From the NCBI GenBank assembly GCA_963662035.1, contig CAVLDO010000019.1, positions 1 to 36,487 of the forward strand: 36,487 nt of DNA, read 5' to 3'. The translations under genes and the position numbers were made by a program. This document shows, piece by piece, positions 6,473-14,708 of this stretch (positions within the stretch are counted from its first letter, which is position 1; each line of letters starts with the position of its first letter). The stretch is from Equibacterium sp963662035. GTDB lineage: Bacteria > Bacteroidota > Bacteroidia > Bacteroidales > UBA932. The notes under the pieces were generated by a model. That model saw only the letters and a program-made list of their open reading frames with translations, was not told where the DNA came from and searched no databases.

Positions 6473-7252
6473 ATGGGTAAGACAATCGCCATAGCCAATC
6501 AGAAAGGAGGCGTGGGCAAGACCACGACGGCAGTGAATCTGGCCGCAAGTCTGGCCGCGACGTCGGTGCGCACCCTCCTGGTGGATGCCGACCCGCAAGC
6601 CAATGCCACCGCCTACCTCGGGCTTGGGGCGCAGGCCGCCTCGGGGCAGAACCTCTACCGGAGTGTCTGCGGGGGCGAGCCGCTGCAGAGAATGGTCTGC
6701 AACACAATTCTTCCCTGCCTGAAGGCCGTTCCCTCCAACATCGACCTCCTTGGGGTTGAGGTGGAGCTGATGGAGAGCGAAAACCGCGAACTTGCCCTGC
6801 GCAGTGTTCTGGACAATGTCAAATCGGAATACGACTACATAATAATCGACACCACGCCGTCGCTGGGCCTGCTCACCATAAACGCCTTCGGCGCCGCCGA
6901 TTCGGTGATAATCCCGATGCAGCCCGAGTTTTTTGCGCTAGAGTCGCTCGGACGCCTTCTGGGCACCATAAAGGTGGTGCAGGACAAGGTAAACGGCGAC
7001 CTTGGCATAGAGGGTTTCCTATTCACGATTTACGACAGCCGCATCCCCCTTCACGACGAAATCATCTGCGAGATGAGGGAGCACTTCGGCGACAAGGTGT
7101 TCAAGACCATCATAGGCCGCAACGCTTCTCTGGCGGAGGCCCCGTCTTATTCCAAGCCGGCCCTGATTTATGCTCCGGAGAGCGATGCGGCGGCCGATTA
7201 TATCAAACTGGCGGAGGAACTTCTCGCCAGAAATTCTTACCGCGACAGATGA
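6473..7252 (+). CDS. parA: ParA/Soj chromosome-partitioning ATPase
   Basis: Walker-type ATPase that binds DNA without sequence specificity and drives origin segregation with ParB-parS. The 259 residues carry the deviant Walker A KGGVGKTTT (11-19), Walker A' in VDADPQAN (D38, D40) and Walker B in YIIIDTTPSLG. There is no N-terminal DNA-binding extension, as in chromosomal Soj proteins. The gene has no Shine-Dalgarno. Its TGA overlaps the next ATG by 4 nt (ATGA). In related genomes parB normally occupies this position; here the next gene is DUF5683, so the partner must be elsewhere or lost. Confidence 0.95.
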   Translation: MGKTIAIANQKGGVGKTTTAVNLAASLAATSVRTLLVDADPQANATAYLGLGAQAASGQNLYRSVCGGEPLQRMVCNTILPCLKAVPSNIDLLGVEVELMESENRELALRSVLDNVKSEYDYIIIDTTPSLGLLTINAFGAADSVIIPMQPEFFALESLGRLLGTIKVVQDKVNGDLGIEGFLFTIYDSRIPLHDEIICEMREHFGDKVFKTIIGRNASLAEAPSYSKPALIYAPESDAAADYIKLAEELLARNSYRDR

Positions 7253-8181
7253 AAAAGCTGCTTCTGATAATCGTTTCTCTGTTTCTGGCCCTCTCCGCAG
7301 CCAACGCGCAGGGCATCTTCAGGCAGAACTCCACAATGACAGGAGTGCCGGGCGAGGGGGCCTCCTCGTCTGAATACAAGGATGACGAAAACGAGGCGCA
7401 GGGGGATACCCTGCAGGGCTTCTCTTTCAAGCATCTGACCCGCGGCCTCCACCACAAGGAGCCGCTGCGGCCCGCCTATGCGACCCTGGGCGCCGCCATT
7501 ATGCCGGGGCGCATCCAGATTTACAACAAGGACTATTACAAGTTGCCGGTGGTTTATGCCGGTATTGGAGCGGGAATCGCCGGCGGAGTCATCTTCAACA
7601 GCAAATATCACGAGAGCGGAGATTCCAAGTATGCCACTTACAGGACCCTCTGCTATGCAGGGGCGGCCCTCGTCTATTGGGGGCAGGTGCTGGACGCCGT
7701 GGCGAACCTGCCGGAGACGCGGCATCCCGACCCCGCCAAGGCGGCGGTCTATTCCGCACTGCTGCCGGGGCTCGGCCAGGCCTATGTGGGCGACTGGTGG
7801 CACATCCCCATCTGGTACAGCGGACTGGCCGTGTGCGGCTACACCCTGCACCTTAACCAGATGCAGTACAAGCGCTACCGTAACATCTACATCCAGGCCA
7901 GCGAGTCGGAGTCGGGCTACATAGGCCACATAAACCTGACCCAGGCCACGAGCTACAAGGATCTCTACCACCGCTACCGCGACTACTCCATCGTGGCCAC
8001 ACTGCTGGTGTATGCACTCAATATTATAGACGCCAACGTGTTTGCATATATGAAGGACTTCAATGTGAGCGACGACCTCTCGCTTAACATCAATCCGGCC
8101 CTGATAGACAACCTGGACAGCTACTGGGCCCCAACCCCCTCGCTGCCGTCGTTCGGAGTCAATATGACATTTAATTTTTAA
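7249..8181 (+). CDS. DUF5683 membrane protein with a duplicated motif
   Basis: Function unknown; a conserved Bacteroidetes envelope protein found next to parAB and a lytic transglycosylase. It has 310 residues and a signal peptide (MKKLLLIIVSLFLALSAANA). The DUF5683 signature, roughly ALxPGxGQxYNxxYWKxPIxY, is seen at 170-190 (ALLPGLGQAYVGDWWHIPIWY, broken here as ALLPGLGQAY + VGDWWHIPIWY). It also appears in diverged form at 83-103 (AIMPGRIQIY + NKDYYKLPVVY). The second half then follows the usual family pattern: a hydrophobic segment, RYRDYSIV, then ALNIIDANVFAYMKDFNVSDDL. Translation is coupled to parA through ATGA, and mltD starts 16 nt downstream. Confidence 0.82.
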   Translation: MKKLLLIIVSLFLALSAANAQGIFRQNSTMTGVPGEGASSSEYKDDENEAQGDTLQGFSFKHLTRGLHHKEPLRPAYATLGAAIMPGRIQIYNKDYYKLPVVYAGIGAGIAGGVIFNSKYHESGDSKYATYRTLCYAGAALVYWGQVLDAVANLPETRHPDPAKAAVYSALLPGLGQAYVGDWWHIPIWYSGLAVCGYTLHLNQMQYKRYRNIYIQASESESGYIGHINLTQATSYKDLYHRYRDYSIVATLLVYALNIIDANVFAYMKDFNVSDDLSLNINPALIDNLDSYWAPTPSLPSFGVNMTFNF

Positions 8182-8197
8182 TCACATAAGGTTTTCA

Positions 8198-9832
8198 ATG
8201 TTTAACTCCAAAATCACCTCAAGATACCTTTTAACACTGCTGATACTGATATTGCTCCCTTTGAATGCATCTGCGCAGAAGCGCAGGTTGCAGAGCCGCC
8301 GTGTCCTCAAGGATTCCATATCCGTGCTCTGGGAGAAGATCGACTCTATGCAGAAGGCATACGACGAGATGCTCGCCGCCCCTTTTGAAGAGATTGCAAT
8401 GGTGGACGACGACGACAACGAGAACATAGACGAAGACCGCTACTGCGACCCCGATTCGGCGCTGGCGGCGTGGTACGAGAACCTCCGCCGTCATTCCCAG
8501 GACAACGACGAGCTGATGGAGGTAGGGGAGAGCAACCTTACGAGCAACATCCCCGACTCGGTGTATATCGAGCGTCTGAACCGCATCAACACCTCTGTAA
8601 AGATTCCCTACAACGATGTTGTGCGCAGCTATATAATTTATTACACCCAAAAGATGCCGCGTCAGAAGATATCCCGCATCGTGGGCCTTTCATCGTATTA
8701 CCTGCCGATTTTCGAGGAGATATTCGAGCAGTACGGCCTGCCGCCGGAGCTGGCCAAGGTGTCGGTGATAGAGTCGGCGCTTAACCCTATGGCGGTGTCG
8801 CGCGCCAAGGCTGCGGGAATGTGGCAGTTTATGCGCCGCACTGCTACCCAGTACGGCCTTGAGATCAACGAGTATGTGGATCAGCGTTTCGACTATATGG
8901 AGGAGACTCACGCGGCGGCCAAGTTTCTCAAGGACGCCTATGAGATTTTCGGCGACTGGTCGCTGGCGATAGCCTCGTACAACTGCGGTCCGGGCAATGT
9001 TAACAAAGCCATCAAGCGCGCCGGCGGCGGAAGGGATTTCTGGGACGTGTACAAATACCTGCCACGCGAGACCCGCGGCTATGTGCCAGCCTTCATCGCC
9101 GCAATGTACACTATGGCATATTACCGCGAGCACAACATTGTTCCCACATATGTGGAGACGCCCCCTCAGGTGGACACCTTCCATATCGGCGGCAACCTGC
9201 ATTTCGGACAGATTTCGGAGTGCACGGGCATCAGCATGGATATGCTGCGCAACCTCAACCCCGAGTTTGTCAAGGATATAGTCCCGGGAAAGACCAAGAC
9301 CCGCGTGATAAAGCTGCCCTATAGCTTCTCCGGCGCCTTCATAGATGTTCAGGACACTATTTATGCCTACAAGGACAGCATATTCTTCGATCCGGTGAGG
9401 GTCAAGGAGGTTGCGGCCGGCACAGGCAAGATGGCCTCTTCGTCGCGCTCTTCAGGCGGCTCGACCTGCATCACATATAAGGTTAAGAAGGGGGACACTC
9501 TGGGCAAGATAGCCTACCGCAACCATACCACCGTGGCCAAGATAAAGAAGTGGAACGGCCTGCGCAGCGACAATATCCGTCCCGGCCAGGTGCTCAAGAT
9601 CTACAACGGACAAGGCCCCTCCACCACTGTGGCTTCCTCTTCGTCCAAGTCTTCGGGCTCTTCCAAGACTTCGGGAGGATATGTTATTTACACCGTGCGC
9701 AAGGGGGATACTCTGTATGGAATAGCCAACAAATACAGCGGCGTGAGCCTCAACGATATTATGGAGCTTAACGGCCTCAACCGCAAGTCCAAGATTTACG
9801 CAGGGCAAAAACTTAAGATTAAACGCCAATAA
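8198..9832 (+). CDS. mltD: MltD-like membrane-bound lytic murein transglycosylase with LysM repeats
   Basis: Cleaves the MurNAc-GlcNAc bond of peptidoglycan, forming 1,6-anhydro ends. The 544 residues have a signal peptide (to about residue 26, ASAQ), an acidic stretch (MVDDDDNENIDED), a family 1 SLT domain at about 140-330, and two LysM domains near 438-482 and 497-541 (YKVKKGDTLGKIA; YTVRKGDTLYGIA). They are joined by a Ser-rich linker. The catalytic glutamate is E192 in SVIESALNP, followed by AAGMWQFM and YNCGPGNVNKAI. It is the last gene of the parA-DUF5683-mltD unit. No lipobox Cys is visible, so it is probably periplasmic rather than lipid-anchored. Confidence 0.95.
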   Translation: MFNSKITSRYLLTLLILILLPLNASAQKRRLQSRRVLKDSISVLWEKIDSMQKAYDEMLAAPFEEIAMVDDDDNENIDEDRYCDPDSALAAWYENLRRHSQDNDELMEVGESNLTSNIPDSVYIERLNRINTSVKIPYNDVVRSYIIYYTQKMPRQKISRIVGLSSYYLPIFEEIFEQYGLPPELAKVSVIESALNPMAVSRAKAAGMWQFMRRTATQYGLEINEYVDQRFDYMEETHAAAKFLKDAYEIFGDWSLAIASYNCGPGNVNKAIKRAGGGRDFWDVYKYLPRETRGYVPAFIAAMYTMAYYREHNIVPTYVETPPQVDTFHIGGNLHFGQISECTGISMDMLRNLNPEFVKDIVPGKTKTRVIKLPYSFSGAFIDVQDTIYAYKDSIFFDPVRVKEVAAGTGKMASSSRSSGGSTCITYKVKKGDTLGKIAYRNHTTVAKIKKWNGLRSDNIRPGQVLKIYNGQGPSTTVASSSSKSSGSSKTSGGYVIYTVRKGDTLYGIANKYSGVSLNDIMELNGLNRKSKIYAGQKLKIKRQ

Positions 9833-9833
9833 A

Positions 9834-9864
9834 TTTGGAGTTGCAAAAAGTTTTTCTACCTTTG
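9834..9864 (+). promoter_or_regulatory. tRNA-Phe promoter
   Basis: TTTG (9834-9837), a 19-bp spacer, TACCTTTG (9857-9864): perfect consensus, 14 bp before the mature tRNA 5' end. Confidence 0.88.
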
Positions 9865-9878
9865 CAACCCCAACCGAC

Positions 9879-9951
<73 letters not shown>

Positions 9952-9956
9952 CCGCA

Positions 9957-9983
9957 AAACCCGCTTTTTAAGGCGGGTTTTTT
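9957..9983 (+). terminator. tRNA-Phe terminator
   Basis: AAACCCGC (9957-9964) pairs with GCGGGTTT (9973-9980), followed by more T residues, 5 nt after the tRNA. Confidence 0.85.
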
Positions 9984-10035
9984 GTTTTATGCCGCGTGTG
10001 CAAGAGCGGGCAAGAGCCGGGCGGCAGAAGATGAC

Positions 10036-10070
10036 AAAAAAGGCGTACCCGCATCGGGTACGCCCTTTTT
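10036..10070 (-). terminator. tRNA-Thr terminator, possibly bidirectional
   Basis: GGCGTACCC (10042-10050) and GGGTACGCC (10056-10064) form a 9-bp stem with a 5-nt loop. A-rich and T-rich flanks on both sides let it serve tRNA-Thr on the minus strand and back up the tRNA-Phe terminator on the plus strand. Confidence 0.85.
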
Positions 10071-10073
10071 GGG

Positions 10074-10146
10074 AGCCTTTCACGGGACTCGAACCCGCGA
10101 CCTGCTCATTACGAATGAGCTGCTCTACCAACTGAGCTAAAAAGGC
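10074..10146 (-). tRNA. tRNA-Thr (anticodon CGT)
   Basis: A 73-nt cloverleaf on the minus strand. Acceptor GCCTTTT pairs with GAAAGGC with one T-G wobble, anticodon stem GCTCA/TGAGC encloses TTCGTAA (anticodon CGT), and the T arm is GCGGG/TTCGAGT/CCCGT. The discriminator is T. CCA is not encoded (CCC follows). It is convergent with tRNA-Phe. Confidence 0.96.
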
Positions 10147-10157
10147 TTTAGAGACTG

Positions 10158-10189
10158 CAAAAGTAGTGTTATTTTATGTATTTGTCAAT
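10158..10189 (-). promoter_or_regulatory. tRNA-Thr promoter, overlapping the end of the upstream gene
   Basis: On the minus strand TACTTTTG (plus 10158-10165) is an exact TAnnTTTG, with a TTG-containing -33 element (ATTG, plus 10186-10189) 20 bp upstream. The -33 part lies within the last codons of the TlpA-like gene. Confidence 0.7.
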
Positions 10190-11161
10190 AGCTTCTGCAA
10201 TGCCTTCGCCACGCAGGTCTCTTTCCAGTATCACACCGTCGGGGCCGATGAGCAGAATCTGAGGGATGCCCTGGATGCCGTAGGTGTCAGTGGGGGTCTT
10301 GTCTGTGGTGAATATCACGGGATAGCCGATGCCGAGTTGTGCGGTGGCCGCCTTAGCAGCCTCCTCCTTGTCCCAGACGTTGATGCCCAGAACCTGCACA
10401 CCCTTGGCCGCATAATCCTTTTCAACTGCAATCAGATAGGGTATTTCCCTGCGGCAGGGACCGCACCATGAGGCCCAGAAGTCCACCAGCACATATTTGC
10501 CCTTGCCGGCGAATTCGCTAAGAAAGAGACTCTCGCCGCTGACAAGGTCGGTGCCTTCAATGTCTTTGAATGGCTTGCCTGCGGCAGTGGCCTCCACATT
10601 CTTAAGCGCCGTGCGGGTCTTTGCCACGCGCTCGTCGCTAACGATAAAGTCGGCCGCGCCCTCGAGCCACTCGTCAAGCTCAGCCTCGGTTTCGAACATA
10701 TAGGAGATGTCGCTGATCAGGTAGCGGCCCACGGCATTGGTCTTGTTGGCGTCCCAGAGATCTTTGATGCCGGCCATAAGCTCCTCTTCGGTTTCGAATT
10801 CGCCCTGTTCGAAGTTCATCACCTCCAGGAGGGTTTTGGTAAGGGGGCCTGCAGTAACGCAGTTGAGGCTGTCGAGGTTCACTGTCACATTACCCGCCTC
10901 TGGCACGAACAGTGCCGCGCGAGGTCCGGGTGCCGAAAGGGTGGCGGCAAGAATGGTGGTGGGGTCGGCCTCACCGCTGAATGTGAACGCGCCGTCCACA
11001 ATCATTACGGTGTCAACTTTGCCCGAGAAGATGTCCTGCACCAGCACTGTGGCGTCTTTGAGCTCTTCAGTGGGGGTTACGGTGCCTTTGAGCTTATATG
11101 TGTTGCTGCTGCAGGCTGCTGTGAGCGCGGCGACAACCATAATTGTCAGAATCCTTTTCAT
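10169..11161 (-). CDS. TlpA/ResA-like thiol-disulfide lipoprotein with DUF4369-like N-terminus
   Basis: Probable periplasmic, lipid-anchored oxidoreductase. The 330 residues begin with a lipoprotein signal ending at C17 (LTAAC). A beta-rich domain of the DUF4369 kind (about 20-105) and a helical linker follow, then a thioredoxin fold from about 195. The active site is WCGPC at 232-236, and a cis-Pro loop reads GIPQ near 298. The substrate is unknown; such proteins reduce or oxidise envelope cysteines. It is the last gene of the long minus-strand cluster, 21 nt after the ROK gene. A functional link to sugar uptake is not evident. Confidence 0.9.
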   Translation of the reverse strand: MKRILTIMVVAALTAACSSNTYKLKGTVTPTEELKDATVLVQDIFSGKVDTVMIVDGAFTFSGEADPTTILAATLSAPGPRAALFVPEAGNVTVNLDSLNCVTAGPLTKTLLEVMNFEQGEFETEEELMAGIKDLWDANKTNAVGRYLISDISYMFETEAELDEWLEGAADFIVSDERVAKTRTALKNVEATAAGKPFKDIEGTDLVSGESLFLSEFAGKGKYVLVDFWASWCGPCRREIPYLIAVEKDYAAKGVQVLGINVWDKEEAAKAATAQLGIGYPVIFTTDKTPTDTYGIQGIPQILLIGPDGVILERDLRGEGIAEAIDKYIK

Positions 11162-11182
11162 AATATTTATTGTTGATGGTGA

Positions 11183-12139
11183 TTACCAGGCAAGAGCGCT
11201 GGCGCCCAATATTGCGGCGTCTGATTCTTTGAGCGCAGAGGGGATGATCTGCACCTTGTTTCTCCACATCTGGAGCAGGTTGGCCTCCATCGCCTCTTTG
11301 GTGGGTTTGAAGATGAACTCGCCCGAGCGTGCCAGGCCGCCGAACATCACAATCGCCTCGGGGGCGCTGAATGCCACAAAGTCGGCAAACTGGCGGCCCA
11401 GGATGGTGCCGGTGAACTGGAACACGTCAAGCGCCAGCCGGTCGCCCTGCACTGCGGCATCGTAAACATCCTTGGATGTGATTTCGTCCATATTCGCCAG
11501 CATACTGTCGTTGTATTTGCCGCTGTCGAGCCATTCGCGGGCTGTACGCGCCACTCCGGTGGCGGAGGCGTAAGTCTCCAGGCAGCCGCTCTTGCCGCAG
11601 CCGCAGATGCGTCCGTTGTGGCGCACCGCGCAGGTGTGGCCCAGCTCGCCGGCAAATCCGTCGTGGCCATAAACCATCTCACCGTTGATAACAATGCCGC
11701 TGCCCACGCCGGTGCCGAGGGTTATCATTATGAAGTTCTTCATTCCGCGGGCGTTGCCGTAGGTCATCTCGCCCATCGCGGCCGCATTGGCATCGTTGGT
11801 GATGGTCACGGGCAGATTCAGCTTGCCGCTGATGTAGTCCCTCAAGGGGACGCTGCCCTTCCTGGCCCAGGTCAAGTTGGGGGCGAAGGCGATCATTCCG
11901 GTATAGTAGTTGGCATTGGGGGCGCCTATGCCCACGCCGCGGATCTGGTCCAGCCCGATAACCGAGGCAATGTCGGTTATCGCCTTGCACACGGAATCCA
12001 TAAATTTCTCGCTCTCTTCGGGGCCGTATTTGGAGGTGATGACGGTCTGTGCCACAATCTCGCCGCGGCGGTCCACGATGCCTATCTTGGTGGTTGTGCC
12101 GCCGATGTCTACGCCCACAACATAATTGGTCTCTTTCAT
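11183..12139 (-). CDS. ROK-family sugar kinase (probable glucokinase)
   Basis: Cytosolic kinase that phosphorylates glucose or a related hexose with ATP. The 318 residues show the phosphate-binding DIGGTTTK (11-18), catalytic D116 in TNDANAAA, the LGTGVGSGI turn, and the ROK zinc site made by H168 (ELGHTC) and C179, C181, C186 (CGCGKSGCLE). There is no N-terminal HTH domain, so it is an enzyme rather than an NagC-like repressor. It begins 13 nt after the MFS sugar transporter gene, and together they form an uptake-and-trap pair: import of free sugar, then phosphorylation. The spacer holds an 11-mer also found before the transporter. Confidence 0.92.
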   Translation of the reverse strand: MKETNYVVGVDIGGTTTKIGIVDRRGEIVAQTVITSKYGPEESEKFMDSVCKAITDIASVIGLDQIRGVGIGAPNANYYTGMIAFAPNLTWARKGSVPLRDYISGKLNLPVTITNDANAAAMGEMTYGNARGMKNFIMITLGTGVGSGIVINGEMVYGHDGFAGELGHTCAVRHNGRICGCGKSGCLETYASATGVARTAREWLDSGKYNDSMLANMDEITSKDVYDAAVQGDRLALDVFQFTGTILGRQFADFVAFSAPEAIVMFGGLARSGEFIFKPTKEAMEANLLQMWRNKVQIIPSALKESDAAILGASALAW

Positions 12140-12149
12140 GATTAAAGTC
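12139..12149 (-). repeat. shared 11-mer before the ROK kinase (copy 1)
   Basis: TGATTAAAGTC on the plus strand, overlapping the start of the ROK gene by 1 nt. The identical 11-mer stands at 13446-13456, upstream of the transporter. In both places GATT follows within 1 nt. Confidence 0.5.
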
Positions 12150-12152
12150 TGA

Positions 12153-13433
12153 TTATTCTACGGGGATGTCTTTGTTAACATTTATGCAGCCCTTGACGCT
12201 GTAGTAGAGCAGGTAGAGCAGCATTGCGATCACCAGATAGTAGCTGTTCATATAGCCGGCTGTCTTGGCGATGAAGTTCTGGATGAAGGGCATGATGCCG
12301 CCGCCCACAACCAGCATCATAAAGATACCGGAAGCCGACTCGGTGTATTTGCCCAGACCCTCAACCGCGAGGCTGAAGATTGAGCCCCACATAACGGATG
12401 TGCACAGACCGCAGAGCACCAGCAGCAGGCAGCTAAGAGGCACCTGGAACATTGCAAAGCCGTCGTCGACGCTATAGCCGGGCATATTCACGGTAATGCT
12501 CTTGGGAGTGAGGATTGCGGCCAGAACCAGCACGATGGCCACCGAGCAGACGGTAACCATCTGCGCCTTGGGCGATACCTTGCCGGAGATGAGGGTGCTG
12601 GAGAAGCGGCCCACCATCATCAGCAGCCAGTAAACGGCGGCGATTGCTCCGCCGATGGCGGCACCATTGACAGTGATGCCCGCACCTTTGGCGCTGGCGT
12701 CGGAGAGGAAGAAGGTGATCTGCGAAGGGATGCCTATCTCAATGCCCACATAGAAGAAGATGGCCACCGCGCCCAGCACGAAGTGGCGGAAATTCCAGGC
12801 GCTGTGCTCGTATTTCACGCTGCCGGTCTTGGCGGGTTCGGGGATGTTCAGGGAAGAGATGATGATGAAGGCCGCTGCAAACACTGCCATTGCTATGAAG
12901 AGCAGGGGAGTGACATCCTTCATAGAGGTGCTTGCGCTCACTGTGCCCACCAGCGCGCCCACCAGCAGAGGGGTGAGGGTTCCGGTGAGGGAGTTGAGGG
13001 TGCCGCCGATCTGGATATACTGGTTGCCCTTGTTGCCGCCGCCGCCCAGAATCTTGAGCATAGGGTTTACGACGGTGTTGAGCATACATACGCAGAAGCC
13101 GCAGACGAATGCGCCCAGCAGATATACGTAGATGGCGCTGCCGCCCAGGAAGGAGCGGCTGGAGAGCCACTGGATACAGATGCCGAAGAAGCCTGTCGCA
13201 AGGGCGATGAGGGTGGTTTTCTTGTAACCCACGCTCATAAGCATCTTGCCGGCGGGGATACCCATAAACAGGTACGCCGCAAAGTTCATAAGGTTGCCGG
13301 CCATCTTGGACCATTCGTACTGGTTGCCCCAGATTACGCCGAAGGGAGCGGCCATATTGGTCACGAACGAGATCATCGCGAAGATGAAGCACATCGTGAC
13401 GATGGCCACCATGTTGGTTTTGTTGTTAGTCAT
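12153..13433 (-). CDS. MFS sugar transporter, glucose/galactose (FHS/GluP) type
   Basis: Inner-membrane proton symporter of about 12 helices, 426 residues. Its sequence resembles the fucose/glucose-galactose subfamily: N-terminal FVTNMAAPFGVIWG, YLFMGIPAGKMLMSVGYKKT (loop 2-3 signature region), and helix 5-6 with VNPMLKILGGGGNKGNQY. Hydrophobic segments span the length, with a central loop near NIPEPAKTGSVKYEHSAW. The adjacent ROK kinase supports uptake of a free hexose. It follows DUF1015 by 29 nt, so it may be read from the serine operon promoter; no separate TAnnTTTG box is visible in the gap. Confidence 0.88.
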   Translation of the reverse strand: MTNNKTNMVAIVTMCFIFAMISFVTNMAAPFGVIWGNQYEWSKMAGNLMNFAAYLFMGIPAGKMLMSVGYKKTTLIALATGFFGICIQWLSSRSFLGGSAIYVYLLGAFVCGFCVCMLNTVVNPMLKILGGGGNKGNQYIQIGGTLNSLTGTLTPLLVGALVGTVSASTSMKDVTPLLFIAMAVFAAAFIIISSLNIPEPAKTGSVKYEHSAWNFRHFVLGAVAIFFYVGIEIGIPSQITFFLSDASAKGAGITVNGAAIGGAIAAVYWLLMMVGRFSSTLISGKVSPKAQMVTVCSVAIVLVLAAILTPKSITVNMPGYSVDDGFAMFQVPLSCLLLVLCGLCTSVMWGSIFSLAVEGLGKYTESASGIFMMLVVGGGIMPFIQNFIAKTAGYMNSYYLVIAMLLYLLYYSVKGCINVNKDIPVE

Positions 13434-13445
13434 ATTCGAGTGTTT

Positions 13446-13456
13446 TGATTAAAGTC
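13446..13456 (-). repeat. shared 11-mer before the MFS transporter (copy 2)
   Basis: TGATTAAAGTC on the plus strand, 12 nt upstream of the transporter ATG in the 29-nt gap after DUF1015; identical to 12139-12149. Confidence 0.5.
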
Positions 13457-13462
13457 GATTGT

Positions 13463-14701
13463 CTATTTTAGAAAGTGGATGGTGAGGCCGCTGCGCAGCT
13501 TGGGCTCGAACCAGGTGGTTTTGGGCGGCATAATGTTGCCGGTGTCGGCAATGTTTATCAGCTGGTCCATAGATACGGGGTAGAGGGCGAACGCAACCGC
13601 CATCTCGCCCGAATCCACTCTGCGGCTCAACTCGCCGAGGCCGCGTATGCCCCCCACGAAGTCGATGCGCTTGTCGGTGCGCAGATCCTTGATGCCGAGG
13701 ATCCTGTCCAGCACGAGGTCGGAGAGGACGGTGACATCCAGCACCCCGATGGGGTCGCTGTCGTTGTAGGTGCCCTCCCTGGCCGTGAGGCTGTACCACT
13801 CGCCGCCCAGGTACATAGAGAAATTGTGCAGGCGGCAGGGGGTGTAGATCTGCGCCCCCTTCTTCTCCACGGTGAAATCCTTCTCCAGCGCCGTCAGCAG
13901 CTCTGCGGGGGTGAGGCCGCCAAGATCCTTGACCACGCGGTTGTAGTCCATTATGCGCAGCTCGCTCTTGGGGAAGGCCACCGCCATAAAGTAGTTGTAC
14001 TCCTCGTCGCCGCGGTGATCGGGGTTGTTCTCGCGCTTTTCCACGCCGATGCGCACGCTGGCCGCTGTGCGGTGGTGTCCGTCGGCAATGTACATCGCGT
14101 CTATCTTCTCGAATTCGGCGGTGATGGCATTGATGACGGCACGATCGCTGATGACCCAGAATCGGTGGCCGATGCCGTCCTCCGCCACAAAGTCATACTC
14201 CGGCTCGCCTTTCGCGGTGTCGGCAATGATCCTGTCGATGAGTTCATCGTCGCGGAAGGCCAGGAACACCGGCTCTACATTGGCGTTCTGGTCGCGGAAG
14301 TGGCGCATACGGTCGTCCTCCTTGTCTTTGCGGGTGAGCTCGTGCTTCTTGATGGCGCCGCTCAGATAGTCGTCCACATTGGCGCAGAGCACCAGCCCGT
14401 ACTGGGTGCGGCCGTTCATTGTCTGGGCATATACATAATAGTTCTCCTGCGCATCCTGCACCAGCCAGCCGCGCTGCTGCCACAGGCCCAGGTTCTCCAC
14501 CGCCTTGGCATACACGCGGGGTTCGCTCTCAGCGGCAATGGGGTCAAAGTCGATTTCGGGCTTGATTATGTGCAGAAGCGATTTTTCTCCCGCTTCCTGC
14601 CGGGCCTCCTCCGATGAGAGGACATCGTAGGGGCGAGATGCAACTTCGGCCGCATATTTTCTAGGCGGCCGAAGTGCAGCAAAAGGTTTTACCTTTACCA
14701 T
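13463..14701 (-). CDS. DUF1015 family protein in the serine operon
   Basis: Function not established. The 412 residues are a full-length DUF1015 protein with conserved blocks RPYDVLS (23-29), IKKHELT (117-123), DGHHR (207-211) and DYNRVVKDL (252-260). DGHHR resembles the motif of ParB/sulfiredoxin-fold proteins, including the archaeal free-serine kinase SerK; a catalytic role on serine or phosphoserine is inference. The gene starts 7 nt after serA and is third in serC-serA-DUF1015, an arrangement I recall from other Bacteroidetes. There is no serB (phosphoserine phosphatase) in the window. The ATG is directly preceded by the end of serA, without a Shine-Dalgarno. Confidence 0.9.
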   Translation of the reverse strand: MVKVKPFAALRPPRKYAAEVASRPYDVLSSEEARQEAGEKSLLHIIKPEIDFDPIAAESEPRVYAKAVENLGLWQQRGWLVQDAQENYYVYAQTMNGRTQYGLVLCANVDDYLSGAIKKHELTRKDKEDDRMRHFRDQNANVEPVFLAFRDDELIDRIIADTAKGEPEYDFVAEDGIGHRFWVISDRAVINAITAEFEKIDAMYIADGHHRTAASVRIGVEKRENNPDHRGDEEYNYFMAVAFPKSELRIMDYNRVVKDLGGLTPAELLTALEKDFTVEKKGAQIYTPCRLHNFSMYLGGEWYSLTAREGTYNDSDPIGVLDVTVLSDLVLDRILGIKDLRTDKRIDFVGGIRGLGELSRRVDSGEMAVAFALYPVSMDQLINIADTGNIMPPKTTWFEPKLRSGLTIHFLK

Positions 14702-14708
14702 ATCAGAT

